This document shows positions 9,046 through 18,328 of a stretch of 64,000 bases of DNA, piece after piece (position 1 is the stretch's first letter; each line of letters opens with the position of its first letter). Origin of the DNA: Massilia sp. PDC64 (GTDB lineage: Bacteria; Pseudomonadota; Gammaproteobacteria; Burkholderiales; Burkholderiaceae_D); the NCBI RefSeq assembly GCF_900101265.1, contig NZ_FMZS01000002.1, positions 644,765 through 708,764 on the forward strand, in the 5' to 3' direction. Made by a program: the position numbers and the translations under genes. The notes beneath the pieces are model-generated. The model worked only from the letters and a program-made list of their open reading frames with translations, was not told where the DNA came from and made no database searches.

Positions 9046-9515
9046 CGTCTCTCCTTTGTCGCGGAAAAAGCCATCCCGTCGCCGCGCAGGGGCGCAGCGT
9101 TCGAACGAACTCATGCCGTGCATCAGAAAACCGTCCGTCGCCGCGCATAGCGGTCGAGGAACGCCGTCATTGCTTGCTTCAGCTGGGCAGCGCTGCAGTG
9201 GAGGCGCCCAGTGGCTAACAACTGTCTCGGGGTTGGTTGGGCAGACGCCCAGTGAAAACACTCCTTAAAATGTCGCTGGGGCCCCGACCCCGTGAAAGAA
9301 TGAGACCGGATAAAATCACGTGCTGGACGGGACCGGCTCAATTTGTACGGCGGATTGTAGAAGCTCGTTTATATCAAGTCAATACTAGCACTCACGTGCT
9401 TAATTACTTTTAGATCTAATATTCGCCCAGGCGCTCATCAATTCTTTGGCAAATCAACCACTTGCCGGTGATTGTTAGCACTCCTCAAAAGATGTAAAAA
9501 AGAATTAAAAATTCA
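9046..9515. other. 470-bp intergenic region between transglycosylase and ubiD
   Basis: Divergent promoter region. From about 9360 to 9515 it becomes clearly AT-rich relative to its surroundings, consistent with promoter DNA for ubiD. TAGCACTC occurs twice (9386-9393 and 9476-9483), the first inside AGCAC-TCAC-GTGCT, a short inverted repeat. CGCCCAGTG occurs twice, near 9224 and 9246. No convincing small gene, RNA or terminator was seen. Confidence 0.5.
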
Positions 9516-11015
9516 ATGAACTACTCTGATCTGCGGGATTTTATTGCTAAGTTGCAAGAAAACGGTGACTTCAAGCGCGTATCGGCGCCTATTTCACCGA
9601 ATCTTGAAATGACGGAGGTGTGCGACCGGACGTTGCGCGCCGGCGGGCCCGCGCTGCTGTTCGAAAACCCGGTGGATGCCGCCGGCAAACGCTATCCGAT
9701 CCCCGTGCTGGCCAACTTGTTCGGCACGCCGCGCCGCGTGGCGCTGGGCATGGGCGCGGACGACGTGAGCGAGCTGCGCAAGATCGGCCACGTGCTGGCG
9801 CGCCTGAAGGAGCCCGAGCCGCCGAAGGGCTTCCGCGACATCATGGACCTCGGTTCGCTCGTCAAGGCCGTGTGGGACATGGCGCCGAAGGAAGTGAAGG
9901 GTGCTCCTTGCCACGACATCGTCTGGGAAGGCGCCGACGTGGACCTCGCCCGCCTGCCGATCCAGCATTGCTGGCCGGGCGACATCGCCCCTTTGATCAC
10001 ATGGGGCCTCGTGATCACGAAAGGCCCGAACAAGAAGCGCCAGAACCTGGGCATCTACCGCCAGCAGGTGCTGGGACCGAACAAGGTCATCATGCGCTGG
10101 CTCGCGCACCGCGGCGGCGCGCTCGACTTTCGCGAGCACTGCATCGCCAATCCCGGCAAGCCGTATCCGGTGGCGGTGGCGTTGGGCGCCGACCCGGCCA
10201 CGATCCTGGGTGCCGTGACGCCCGTGCCGGACACGCTGTCCGAATACCAGTTCGCCGGCCTGCTGCGCGGCCAGCGGACCGTCCTGACGAAGGCGATCGG
10301 CAGCGAGCTGCGCGTGCCGGCGTCGGCCGAGATCGTGCTCGAGGGGCATATCTATCCAGACGAAAACCATCCGTCCGGCTTCGAGCATGCACTGGAAGGG
10401 CCGTACGGCGACCACACCGGCTATTACAACGAGCAGGACTGGTTCCCCGTGTTCACGATCGACCGCATCACCATGCGGCGCGACCCGATCTACCACTCGA
10501 CCTATACGGGTAAACCGCCCGACGAGCCGGCCGTGCTGGGCGTCGCGCTGAACGAAGTGTTCGTGCCCCTGCTGCAAAAACAGTTCACCGAGATCACGGA
10601 TTTCTATCTGCCGCCGGAAGGCTGCAGCTACCGCATGGCCGTCGTGCAGATGAAGAAGCAGTACGCCGGCCACGCGAAGCGCGTGATGTTCGGCGTGTGG
10701 AGCTTCCTGCGCCAGTTCATGTATACGAAGTTCATCGTCGTCGTGGACGAGGACGTCGACGTGCGCGACTGGAAGGAAGTGATCTGGGCCATCACGACCC
10801 GCGTGGACCCGACCCGCGACACGGTCATGGTCGACAACACGCCCATCGACTACCTCGACTTCGCATCGCCGATCAGCGGCCTGGGCAGCAAGATGGGGAT
10901 CGACGCCACGAATAAATGGCCGGGCGAGACGAACCGGGAGTGGGGCACGCCCATCGTCATGACGCCGGAAGTGAAGGCGCGCGTGGACGGGATCTGGCAG
11001 CAGCTGGGGCTGTGA
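9516..11015 (+). CDS. ubiD: 4-hydroxy-3-polyprenylbenzoate decarboxylase UbiD
   Basis: A 499-residue prenylated-FMN-dependent decarboxylase of ubiquinone synthesis, working on the 4-hydroxy-3-polyprenylbenzoate intermediate with prenyl-FMN supplied by UbiX. The length matches E. coli UbiD. Diagnostic segments are [10 protein letters not shown] at the start, the GDHTGYYNE block with the active-site Glu, and the C-terminal [12 protein letters not shown] and [15 protein letters not shown]. The first codons are unusually AT-rich (AAAATTCAATGAACTACTC), after which base composition returns to the local high GC. It is probably monocistronic; 4.5S RNA follows on the same strand with its own promoter. 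Confidence 0.96.
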   Translation: MNYSDLRDFIAKLQENGDFKRVSAPISPNLEMTEVCDRTLRAGGPALLFENPVDAAGKRYPIPVLANLFGTPRRVALGMGADDVSELRKIGHVLARLKEPEPPKGFRDIMDLGSLVKAVWDMAPKEVKGAPCHDIVWEGADVDLARLPIQHCWPGDIAPLITWGLVITKGPNKKRQNLGIYRQQVLGPNKVIMRWLAHRGGALDFREHCIANPGKPYPVAVALGADPATILGAVTPVPDTLSEYQFAGLLRGQRTVLTKAIGSELRVPASAEIVLEGHIYPDENHPSGFEHALEGPYGDHTGYYNEQDWFPVFTIDRITMRRDPIYHSTYTGKPPDEPAVLGVALNEVFVPLLQKQFTEITDFYLPPEGCSYRMAVVQMKKQYAGHAKRVMFGVWSFLRQFMYTKFIVVVDEDVDVRDWKEVIWAITTRVDPTRDTVMVDNTPIDYLDFASPISGLGSKMGIDATNKWPGETNREWGTPIVMTPEVKARVDGIWQQLGL

Positions 11016-11062
11016 GGCGGGCGTACTCTATATAGGTAGCGGCGGGGCTTGCCGGGGGCGGT

Positions 11063-11091
11063 TTGCCGGTCGCCCCGTTAGCGGTTATAAT
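11063..11091 (+). promoter_or_regulatory. Sigma-70 promoter of the 4.5S RNA gene
   Basis: TTGCCG (11063-11068) and a perfect TATAAT (11086-11091) are separated by 17 bp. The predicted RNA 5' end at 11099 lies seven bases past the -10 box, as expected for this promoter. Confidence 0.8.
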
Positions 11092-11098
11092 GCGAGCT

Positions 11099-11194
11099 GG
11101 CGGGCCCCTGCGCATTGTGGCATGGTTTACCTGGTCAGGTCGGGAACGAAGCAGCCAAAGCCGTTCACCGCAAGTGCCGCAGATCAGGCTCGCC
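11099..11194 (+). ncRNA. ffs: 4.5S RNA, small bacterial signal recognition particle RNA
   Basis: About 96 nt. The terminal helix pairs GGCGGGCC (11099-11106) with GGCTCGCC (11187-11194), including one G-T pair. The apical region has the conserved GGTCAGGTCGGGAACGAAGC block, the Ffh-binding symmetric loop and tetraloop of small SRP RNA (E. coli has GGTCAGGTCCGGAAGGAAGC). It partners with Ffh to target membrane proteins co-translationally. No clear terminator hairpin lies between its 3' end and the convergent gene 20 bp away. Confidence 0.93.
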
Positions 11195-11213
11195 TACTAC
11201 CCTCGGTTTTTCC

Positions 11214-11885
11214 TTATTCGTCGATCTCCGCTTCGAGCGGGCGCATCGACACCTCCACCAGCGGGTTTTCCTTCAGCAGATCGTCGTCGAGCTTGAGCCT
11301 GACATGGTGCTTCGCGTCGCTGGCATAGCGCTTGTCGCCGCCGGCGGCCTTGATGGTCAGCTGGGCCGGCTTGTCGAACTTGAAGATCACCGATTTCATC
11401 GTGGGCACGAACAGGCTCAGCGCGCCGGCCACCTTGCCGATCGCGGCATTGGTCTGGGGAATCGCGCCCATCACGGTCGCGTAGCGCCACTGCGTCGCTT
11501 CGGGCAGCACGGCGCCCAGGTCGAAGCCCATGCGCATCTTTTCGCCCTTGGGCAGGCTCGTCCAGATCTGCGCGTCATGCGCCATCCACTGCGGATTCAG
11601 CACCATGCGCGCGCGTCCGCTCGCATCGAGCGGCAAGGGCGTCCGACTGGTGCCGTCCACGACGACGAGGCCGGCATCCAGCGGCGAGATCGCCTTGTTG
11701 ACGGGTACCAGCTTGGCGTACAGGATCACCTTGTCGCGCTCGGCCGGGGGCAGGGCATCGAACTTGTCCAGTTTGATGACGTCGACGAGCTTGCGGTACG
11801 GGAGCCATTCGCGTTCGGCGGCATGGACCTGGACGGCGAGCAGCAGCGAAGCGAGGATCAGCGGAATGCGCGGCGACGTTTTCAT
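11214..11885 (-). CDS. Periplasmic DUF2987-like protein of unknown function
   Basis: A 223-residue protein. Residues 1-22 form a clear Sec signal (MKTSPRIP, Leu-rich core, VHA-A cleavage), so the mature protein is probably periplasmic. The mature part starts with a W-x-P-Y-x-K-L element and is a soluble alpha/beta-looking sequence without recognisable catalytic motifs. The overall pattern resembles DUF2987 proteins, but that is recalled similarity, not a search result. The 3' end stops 20 bp from the 4.5S RNA gene, which runs toward it. The upstream region (11886-11979) is shared divergently with dnaX. Confidence 0.7.
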   Translation of the reverse strand: MKTSPRIPLILASLLLAVQVHAAEREWLPYRKLVDVIKLDKFDALPPAERDKVILYAKLVPVNKAISPLDAGLVVVDGTSRTPLPLDASGRARMVLNPQWMAHDAQIWTSLPKGEKMRMGFDLGAVLPEATQWRYATVMGAIPQTNAAIGKVAGALSLFVPTMKSVIFKFDKPAQLTIKAAGGDKRYASDAKHHVRLKLDDDLLKENPLVEVSMRPLEAEIDE

Positions 11886-11979
11886 ATTTTCCGAATTGAC
11901 ACAAAATATCAGTGTAGGGGAATTCCCGACGAGCGTCTAATGTTGCCGCGCCTGGCCCGGTCTACGGTAAAATCCCGGT

Positions 11980-14163
11980 ATGTCCTATCAAGTCCTCGCC
12001 CGCAAATACCGTCCCCGGAACTTCGAAACGCTGGTTGGCCAGGAGCACGTCGTCCGTGCGCTGACCCATGCCTTGCGTACCGGACGGCTGCACCACGCCT
12101 ATCTGTTCACCGGCACGCGCGGGGTGGGCAAGACCACGCTGTCGCGCATCCTGGCCAAGTCGCTCAACTGCGTCGGGCCGGACGGTAACGGGTCGATCAC
12201 GGCCGAGCCGTGCGGCCAGTGCGAACCGTGCCGCGCGATCGACGCCGGCCGCTTCGTCGACTACGTCGAGATGGACGCCGCGTCGAACCGCGGCGTCGAC
12301 GAGATGGCCCAGTTGCTGGAGCAGGCGGTCTACGCGCCGAGCAATGCGCGCTTCAAGGTCTACATGATCGACGAGGTGCACATGCTCACGAACCACGCCT
12401 TCAACGCGATGCTGAAGACGCTGGAAGAGCCGCCCGAGCACGTGAAATTCATCCTCGCGACGACGGACCCGCAAAAGATCCCCGTGACCGTGCTGTCGCG
12501 CTGCCTGCAGTTCAACCTGAAGCAGATGCCGCCCGGCCACATCGTGGGCCACCTGGAAAACATCCTCGGCCAGGAAGGCGTGACGTTCGAACAGCCCGCG
12601 CTGCGCCTGCTCGCGCAGGGGGCGCACGGTTCGATGCGCGACGCGCTGTCGCTGACCGACCAGGCCATCGCCTATGCGGCCGGCGCCGTCACGCTCGACG
12701 CAGTACAGGGCATGCTTGGCGCGCTCGACCAGTCCTACCTGATCCGCCTGCTCGATGCGCTCGCGAACCAGGACGGCGCCGACCTGATGGCCGTCGCCGA
12801 CGAGATGGCCAGCCGCAGCCTGTCGTACAACGGCGCACTGCAGGACCTGGGCACCTTGCTGCACCGGATCGCGCTCGCGCAGACCGTGCCGGCCGCGCTG
12901 CCGGACGACCTGCCGGAACTGGCCGACATCCAGCGCCTGGCGACGCAATTCGATCCGCAGGAAGTGCAGCTGTATTACCAGATCGCCGTCATCGGCCGCA
13001 ACGAGATCGGTCTCGCACCGGACGAGTACGCGGGCTTCACGATGACCCTGCTGCGCATGCTGGCGTTCCGCCCGGGACAGGGCGGGGCCGAGCAGGCCGC
13101 GGCGCCGGCACCGGCCGCGCTGGCGCGCACGATGCCGCAGGCGGCGCCCGCGCGTCCCGCCCCTGCCGCAGCCCCGGCTGCGCCGGCCGCGGCGGCTCGT
13201 CCGGCGGGCCCGGCGGCTTCCGCGGCACCCGCACCCTTGTCTGCACCGGCTTCCGCGCCTTCCGCACAAGGCGCGGGCCGTGCCATGACGTCGGCCCGTG
13301 CGGCCCTCGATGCCGCGCTGGAAGCGGCGCGCGCCGGTGCCCGCATGGGCGGTGCGCCGCGGCGTCCGGCCGCGGAACCGCCGGCCGCCGCTGCCGCTCC
13401 TGCCGCTCCTGCCGCTGCGCCGTCTGCGCCCGCCGCACCGGCGGCGCCTGCCCCGAGCGCCCCCGCGCGTGCGGCCGCGCCGGCACCGTGGGACCAGGGC
13501 GCACCGAACGGCGCCGCCGCTGCCGCCGTGCGAACGCAACCCCAGTCCGCCGCCCAGCCGCAGCCGGCGATGATGCGCCAGAGCGCGCAGGGCCAGGCTG
13601 ACGCGCAGGCCGTCGCAGACGACGAGCCGCCGGCCTGGGTCACCGAGTTTTCCGACGACAGTGCCGTGGCGATGGAAGCCCCGGCCGTTCAGGCGCCACC
13701 GGCGCCGGCCCGCGTCGCGGCACCTTCCGCGCCGCCGTACGCCTACGTCATCACGCCCGTGCCGGCCATCGACTGGGACGGCAACTGGCCCGCGCTGGCC
13801 GCATCGCTGCCGCTGCGCGGCGTGGCCCAGCAGCTGGCCTTCCAGACCGAGCTGATCGAGTGCGTGGCGGATGGCGCCGCCGCGACGTTCCGCCTGCGCG
13901 TCCCCGTCGACACGCTGCGCGCGAGCGGCAACAGCGAAAAGCTGTGCGCCGTGCTGCAGGAACGCTTCCCGGCCGTGCGCGTGAACGTGGAAACCGAGAT
14001 CGCGCCGACCTGGTACACGGCCAGCGCCGAAGCCAAGGCCCGGCGCGAGCGCTTGCAGCGTGAAGCCGAGGCCACCGTCGATGCGGATCCGTTCGTGCAG
14101 GACATGGTGCGCACGTTCGACGCGTTCGTCGTGCCCGGTTCCGTCCGTCCGATCGCGTCCTGA
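11980..14163 (+). CDS. dnaX: DNA polymerase III subunits gamma and tau
   Basis: A 727-residue clamp-loader ATPase. The N-terminal AAA+ domain starts VLARKYRP and has the Walker A GTRGVGKTT, a zinc module CGQCEPC, the Walker B-type DEVHML and the sensor SRC motif. Residues ~370-560 are an extreme Ala/Pro-rich linker. The C-terminus (from about 590: DWDGNWPALAASLPLRG) is the tau-specific DNA polymerase-binding part. The E. coli slippery heptamer A-AAA-AAG is not seen at the gamma/tau boundary, so gamma may not be made here by the same frameshift. It leads the conserved dnaX-ybaB-recR cluster. Confidence 0.96.
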   Translation: MSYQVLARKYRPRNFETLVGQEHVVRALTHALRTGRLHHAYLFTGTRGVGKTTLSRILAKSLNCVGPDGNGSITAEPCGQCEPCRAIDAGRFVDYVEMDAASNRGVDEMAQLLEQAVYAPSNARFKVYMIDEVHMLTNHAFNAMLKTLEEPPEHVKFILATTDPQKIPVTVLSRCLQFNLKQMPPGHIVGHLENILGQEGVTFEQPALRLLAQGAHGSMRDALSLTDQAIAYAAGAVTLDAVQGMLGALDQSYLIRLLDALANQDGADLMAVADEMASRSLSYNGALQDLGTLLHRIALAQTVPAALPDDLPELADIQRLATQFDPQEVQLYYQIAVIGRNEIGLAPDEYAGFTMTLLRMLAFRPGQGGAEQAAAPAPAALARTMPQAAPARPAPAAAPAAPAAAARPAGPAASAAPAPLSAPASAPSAQGAGRAMTSARAALDAALEAARAGARMGGAPRRPAAEPPAAAAAPAAPAAAPSAPAAPAAPAPSAPARAAAPAPWDQGAPNGAAAAAVRTQPQSAAQPQPAMMRQSAQGQADAQAVADDEPPAWVTEFSDDSAVAMEAPAVQAPPAPARVAAPSAPPYAYVITPVPAIDWDGNWPALAASLPLRGVAQQLAFQTELIECVADGAAATFRLRVPVDTLRASGNSEKLCAVLQERFPAVRVNVETEIAPTWYTASAEAKARRERLQREAEATVDADPFVQDMVRTFDAFVVPGSVRPIAS

Positions 14164-14229
14164 CCCGCCTCCGCGCCGGTATAAACTGTATAAACGATTT
14201 ACCCATCCGACTTTTTTGAAGAACACATC

Positions 14230-14556
14230 ATGATGAAAAACCAGCTCGCAGGCCTGATGAAGCAGGCGCAGGCCATGCAGGACAACATGAAGAAGGCGCA
14301 GGAGCAGCTGGCTCAGATCGAAGTCGAAGGGCAGTCGGGCGCCGGCCTCGTGAAGGTCGTCATGACGTGCAAGAACGACGTCAAGCGCGTGTCGATCGAC
14401 CCGTCGCTGCTGGGCGACGACCGCGACATGCTGGAAGACCTGGTCGCCGCCGCGTTCAACGACGCCGTGCGCAAGGCCGAAGCCACCGCCCAGGAAAAGA
14501 TGAGCGGCCTGACCGCCGGCCTGCCGCTGCCGCCGGGCTTCAAGATGCCGTTCTGA
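14230..14556 (+). CDS. YbaB/EbfC family nucleoid-associated protein
   Basis: A 108-residue dimeric DNA-binding protein of the YbaB/EbfC family. The N-terminus ([17 protein letters not shown]) is the long helix typical of the family and the C-terminus ends LPPGFKMPF. It normally sits between dnaX and recR, as here, and is thought to act in nucleoid organisation and possibly DNA repair. Two consecutive ATG codons (14230, 14233) could start it. Its stop codon overlaps the next gene's ATG by one base (TGATG), suggesting translational coupling. Confidence 0.95.
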   Translation: MMKNQLAGLMKQAQAMQDNMKKAQEQLAQIEVEGQSGAGLVKVVMTCKNDVKRVSIDPSLLGDDRDMLEDLVAAAFNDAVRKAEATAQEKMSGLTAGLPLPPGFKMPF

Positions 14557-14846
14557 TGTTTATTGTTACGCTGACTTATACGGCGCCGCTCGAGCGCATC
14601 GATGCCTACCTCCCGGCGCACCGCGCGTGGCTGGCAGAGCACACTGCGCGCGGGCTCATCCTGATGGCGGGGCGCAAGGAGCCGCGTGACGGCGGCATCA
14701 TCATCGCCCACGCGGCCGACCGCGCCGAACTCGAGGCCGCGCTGCGCGACGATCCGTTCGCACAGGCCGGCCTGGCGACCTACGCCATCACCGAGTTCGT
14801 TCCCACCATGACCGCCGAGGCGCTGTCCGCCTGGCGCGCACAGTAA
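14556..14846 (+). CDS. YciI family protein
   Basis: A 96-residue ferredoxin-like small protein of the YciI family ([26 protein letters not shown]). Family members carry a conserved His-Asp pair and some are dehydrohalogenase-like, but most are uncharacterised. The start is set by the TGATG overlap with ybaB. recR begins 17 bp downstream. Insertion of a YciI gene between ybaB and recR suggests co-transcription but gives no clear functional link. Confidence 0.88.
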   Translation: MFIVTLTYTAPLERIDAYLPAHRAWLAEHTARGLILMAGRKEPRDGGIIIAHAADRAELEAALRDDPFAQAGLATYAITEFVPTMTAEALSAWRAQ

Positions 14847-14863
14847 GCACGGCGGAGACTACC

Positions 14864-15454
14864 ATGTCCAAATCGCTCGACTTCCTCACCGAGGCCTTGC
14901 GCCGCCTGCCGGGCGTCGGGCCGAAGTCGGCGCAGCGCATGGCCTTCCACCTGCTGCAGCACGACCGCGAAGGCGCCGCCATGCTGTCGCGCGCGCTGTA
15001 CCAGGCCGTCGACGCGGTGCATCACTGCGCCATGTGCAATACGTTCTCGGAAACCGAGGTGTGCGACCTGTGCGCCGACGAGCAGCGCGACCGTGCGCTC
15101 CTGTGCGTCGTCGAGACACCGGCCGACCAGATGATGATCGAGCAGACCCTGACGTACAAGGGCCTGTACTTCGTGCTGATGGGCCGCCTGTCGCCGCTGG
15201 ACGGCATCGGCCCCAAGGACCTGCACCTGGAAAAACTGGTGGGCCGCGCGGCCGATGGCGAGGTGAAGGAAGTCGTACTCGCCACCAATTTCACCAATGA
15301 GGGCGAAGCGACCGCCCATTACATCAGCGAAATGCTGAAGGCGCGCGGACTCAAGGTCAGCCGCCTTGCGCGCGGCGTTCCCGTCGGGGGCGAGCTCGAG
15401 TACGTGGACGCGGGCACCATCGCGCGCGCCATGCTCGACAGGCGCAGTGCATAA
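14864..15454 (+). CDS. recR: Recombination mediator RecR
   Basis: A 196-residue member of the RecFOR pathway that helps load RecA on SSB-coated gapped DNA. It has the helix-hairpin-helix start ([20 protein letters not shown]), a four-Cys zinc finger ([16 protein letters not shown]) and a Toprim segment ([30 protein letters not shown]). The length is standard. It is the last gene of dnaX-ybaB-yciI-like-recR and is followed immediately by a terminator-like hairpin. Confidence 0.97.
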   Translation: MSKSLDFLTEALRRLPGVGPKSAQRMAFHLLQHDREGAAMLSRALYQAVDAVHHCAMCNTFSETEVCDLCADEQRDRALLCVVETPADQMMIEQTLTYKGLYFVLMGRLSPLDGIGPKDLHLEKLVGRAADGEVKEVVLATNFTNEGEATAHYISEMLKARGLKVSRLARGVPVGGELEYVDAGTIARAMLDRRSA

Positions 15455-15455
15455 T

Positions 15456-15482
15456 GGGCCTCCCCAAAACGGGGAGCCCTTT
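15456..15482 (+). terminator. Terminator after recR
   Basis: GGGC-C-TCCCC (15456-15465) pairs with GGGGA-GCCC (15471-15479) with one bulged C and an AAAAC loop, followed by a short TTT. It is a compact GC-rich hairpin 2 bp after the recR stop. Confidence 0.65.
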
Positions 15483-15637
15483 CACCGTCGCGCGACAGTG
15501 ACGGCATCGTAGCGGCGCCGGACGGCGTGCGCGACCAGGACCGGCTCCCGGCAGCAGGCGTTGTTCGCTTGACAGTGCGCAAACCCGGCGCACCGTCTAC
15601 GCTGCTATCGTGGGGATACTTTGACCGGACCCCAAGC

Positions 15638-16801
15638 ATGCATCTCGTCGACATCACGATGTTTTACGCGGCCGAAGGAGGCGGCGTCAGCACCTATCTG
15701 AATGCCAAGGCCCATTGGCTGGCACGGCGCAGCCGCGTCCGGCACACGATCATGAGCTCGAACGTGGAGACGTGCGACGACACGGTGCCCGCGCTCGTCA
15801 AGATACCGTCCGCCGGCCTGCCGGGCTTCCACGGCTTCCGCATGCCACTGTCCGTCGAAGGCCCGGCGCGCCTGCTGGAATCCGTCCGGCCCGACGTCGT
15901 CGAGGCGGGCGATGCGGGGCACTGCGCCTGGGCCGCGCTGCGCATGCGCAAGCGCTACGACATCCCGGCCGTCGCCTTCTACCACTCCGACCTGCCGCGC
16001 CTCGTGCAGCCGCGCTTCGGCCGCTGGATCGCGCGCGGCACGTGCCGCTACCTCGCCAACCTGTACCGCCAGTTCGACCTCGTGCTGGCACCCAGCCGCA
16101 TCATGGTCCAGCAGCTCGAGGCCATCGGGGTGCGGGGGGCCGTGCACCAGCCGCTCGGCATCGACAGCAGCGTGTTCCGCCCCCAGCGCCGCGACGAGAC
16201 CCTGCGCGACCACCTGGGCCTCGCGCCGGACGCGCGCCTGCTCGTCTATGCGGGCCGCTTCACGCCGGAAAAGAAGCTGCACGTGCTCATCGAAGCCGTG
16301 CGCAAGCTGGGCGACCCGTACCACCTGATCCTCGTCGGTGGCGGTGCCGAGCTGCCGTATTGCGAACGCGTCACGCACATCCCGTTCCAGCGCGACCAGC
16401 GCCAGCTGGCCACGCTGCTGGCCAGCTGCGACGTGCTCGTGCACCCGGGCGACTGCGAAACGTTCGGCCTGATCGTGCTGGAAGCGATGGCGTGCGGCCT
16501 GCCTGTCGTCGCCACGACGCAGGGCGGCGTGGCCGAGCTGGTCGACACGGAGACGGGCATCCTGGCCGAGCCGAACGACGTCGGCAGCCTCGCCGGCGCG
16601 ATCGAAGCCATCTTCCAGCGCGACCTCGCCCGCATGGGCCAGGCGGCGCGGCGCAAGGCTGTCGAGCGCTACGACTGGAACGAGATCCTGCCGCAAGTGA
16701 TTGGCCGCTACGAGGGCTTGCTGAGCGGGTATCCGCATGCGGTCCATGATGTGTCGAGCATATTGACGAACGAGCGGGAGCGCATCCGTGTCACAGACTG
16801 A
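15638..16801 (+). CDS. GT4-type glycosyltransferase
   Basis: A 387-residue GT-B fold enzyme. The N-terminal domain has the MFYAAEGGGVSTYL loop. The C-terminal domain has YAGRFTPEKKLHVLIEA, ILVGGG and a CETFGLIVLEAMACGLPVVAT block containing the E-x7-E motif of retaining GT4 enzymes. A sugar nucleotide donor is expected, but neither donor nor acceptor can be named. The start at MHLVDITM is chosen because it begins at the first beta strand; an open extension of 37 codons upstream has no family similarity. It overlaps the following deacetylase gene by 14 bp, so the two are probably translated together and may act on the same glycan or glycolipid. Confidence 0.87.
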   Translation: MHLVDITMFYAAEGGGVSTYLNAKAHWLARRSRVRHTIMSSNVETCDDTVPALVKIPSAGLPGFHGFRMPLSVEGPARLLESVRPDVVEAGDAGHCAWAALRMRKRYDIPAVAFYHSDLPRLVQPRFGRWIARGTCRYLANLYRQFDLVLAPSRIMVQQLEAIGVRGAVHQPLGIDSSVFRPQRRDETLRDHLGLAPDARLLVYAGRFTPEKKLHVLIEAVRKLGDPYHLILVGGGAELPYCERVTHIPFQRDQRQLATLLASCDVLVHPGDCETFGLIVLEAMACGLPVVATTQGGVAELVDTETGILAEPNDVGSLAGAIEAIFQRDLARMGQAARRKAVERYDWNEILPQVIGRYEGLLSGYPHAVHDVSSILTNERERIRVTD

Positions 16802-17969
16802 CTGGTCCCCTGACGAGCACATGCTGTGCGTCTCGATCCACGACGTGGCGCCGGCCACGTGGAGCGATTGCCTGCGCCTCGTGGAAGCCGTGCGCGCCGT
16901 GGCGGACATTCCGCTGACGTGGCTCGTCGTACCGCATTATCACTTCCGTCCCGAGCAGTCGCCCGCGATGGAAGCCTGCCTGAACGTGGCGCTGGAACGG
17001 GGCGACGAGCTGGCGCTGCATGGCTACAGCCATCTCGACACGGAGGCGGGCAGCGGCGGCCTGCGTGCGCGCTTCCTGCGCAATGTGTACACGCGGCGCG
17101 AGGGCGAATTCGCGGCGTTGACGGAGGCGGAGGCGCGGCGCCGCCTGGAGCTGGGCCTCGACTGGTTCGCGGCGCGCGGCTGGACACCGACGGGCTTCGT
17201 GCCGCCGGCCTGGCTGCTGGGCGAGGGTGCATGGCGGGCCCTGCGTGATGCGCCCTTCGCGTACACGACCACGTTCAGCCATTTCCATTGCCTGCCGGGG
17301 GCGCGCGAGCGTCGCCCGGTCGCGCGACCGCAGCGTCAGCAGGTACTGCATGGCGCCGGCGACCGGGCAGGCTATCGCGGCGATTCCAGCGCGAGTGTCC
17401 AGGGTGGTAGCGGGGCTGTCCAGACCGGGCAGGGCAATCGCGCCGGCCAGGGCGGCGGGAACATGCAGTTCGACCCGGGGGCGTGGACGGATGCGGCCGG
17501 CCCTGACCTCCGCCATGACACGCCCAACCGGGACCACGTTCCCGCGCCGCACGCGCTGCATACACCGCACGCGCCTTTCGCGCAGAACAATCGCCGCGGC
17601 ACCCACGCCATCCTGTCGCCGTCACTCGTGTACGCGGCACGCAACAGCAGCGGGCGCATCCTGTCGCCACGCGTCGCGGATGCAACGGCGGCCATGCTGG
17701 CGCGCTCGCCGCTCGTGCGCTTCAGCCTGCATCCGCCGGATGCGCGCTATCCGGAACTGGTCCGGCACATCCAGCGGGTGCTGGAGCGCCTCCTGGAACA
17801 GCGCGAAGCGGTGACGAAAACCGAGTTCGCGCGCCGGGTCGCCCAGCGCCTCACCCCGCCCTTCACCAGTACGGATCCCACCAGCCGCCCCGCCAATAGC
17901 CCGGACCCCAGCCGTAGTAGCCCGCAGGCGGTCCATAGTGCTGAAGATCGTACTTCGCACCCAGGCTGA
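16788..17969 (+). CDS. DUF2334/polysaccharide deacetylase-like protein with a ~100-residue low-complexity insertion
   Basis: A 393-residue protein starting at GTG within the end of the glycosyltransferase gene. Deacetylase metal-site motifs are present: IHDV (His18-Asp19) and HGYSH (His78, His82). The fold continues normally to SHFHCLPG (~170) and resumes at SLVYAARNSSGR (~279). Between them lies a Gly/Gln/Arg/His-rich stretch (~172-273, bases ~17301-17607) that family members I recall do not have. The last ~35 residues (Pro/Ser/Thr-rich) are encoded opposite the 3' half of a lipoprotein gene. It probably removes acyl groups from a glycan; the effect of the insertion is unknown. Confidence 0.78.
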   Translation: MSQTDWSPDEHMLCVSIHDVAPATWSDCLRLVEAVRAVADIPLTWLVVPHYHFRPEQSPAMEACLNVALERGDELALHGYSHLDTEAGSGGLRARFLRNVYTRREGEFAALTEAEARRRLELGLDWFAARGWTPTGFVPPAWLLGEGAWRALRDAPFAYTTTFSHFHCLPGARERRPVARPQRQQVLHGAGDRAGYRGDSSASVQGGSGAVQTGQGNRAGQGGGNMQFDPGAWTDAAGPDLRHDTPNRDHVPAPHALHTPHAPFAQNNRRGTHAILSPSLVYAARNSSGRILSPRVADATAAMLARSPLVRFSLHPPDARYPELVRHIQRVLERLLEQREAVTKTEFARRVAQRLTPPFTSTDPTSRPANSPDPSRSSPQAVHSAEDRTSHPG

Positions 17970-18156
17970 GCACGCAACTGCGCCACGCATCCGTCTGGGC
18001 CGCATAGCCCAGCCGGACGCACGCCGGTCCATAGATCGCCATCATCCGCTCGATGTCGGCCTGCGCCTGGGCGGCGCGCTCCTGCGGCGTCGTGCACGCG
18101 GCCAGCGCCAGCACGATGCACGGCCACGCGAACTTGCAACCAAGCACCCGAACCAT
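17863..18156 (-). CDS. Small lipoprotein, Tyr/Trp/Gly-rich C-terminus
   Basis: A 97-residue protein with a clear lipoprotein signal: hydrophobic WPCIVLALAA followed by the lipobox Cys in LAAC-TTP (Cys21). The mature part has a helical stretch (RAAQAQADIERMMAIYGPACVRLGY), a second Cys pair region, and an aromatic tail (YYGWGPGYWRGGWWDPYW). It likely sits in the outer membrane facing the periplasm. Function is unknown. Its 3' 107 bp overlap the end of the deacetylase gene on the other strand. The two reading frames cannot both be under ordinary codon constraint there, so one C-terminus has probably been extended by read-through. Confidence 0.75.
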   Translation of the reverse strand: MVRVLGCKFAWPCIVLALAACTTPQERAAQAQADIERMMAIYGPACVRLGYAAQTDAWRSCVLSLGAKYDLQHYGPPAGYYGWGPGYWRGGWWDPYW

Positions 18157-18328
18157 GGTGCCCCCTTATCCAACACGCGCGTCCTGCGCGCCTTCCCACA
18201 GCTTAGAAGTCGGAGCGGGGCCGCGAGCGAGCCCGCTCAATCGGACGCCGGGAACCATTGCGGGTAAGGGTTGTCACGTACTCGCCCGCACGTGCAAATT
18301 CTGGCAAGATTCCCCTTTTTACAAAGGG

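Noticed and set aside
9475..9483. TTAGCACTC resembling half of a CIRCE heat-shock operator
   Set aside because: The required GAGTGCTAA partner at 9-bp spacing is absent.
15569..15574. TTGACA as a -35 box for the glycosyltransferase gene
   Set aside because: No acceptable -10 hexamer at 16-19 bp spacing.
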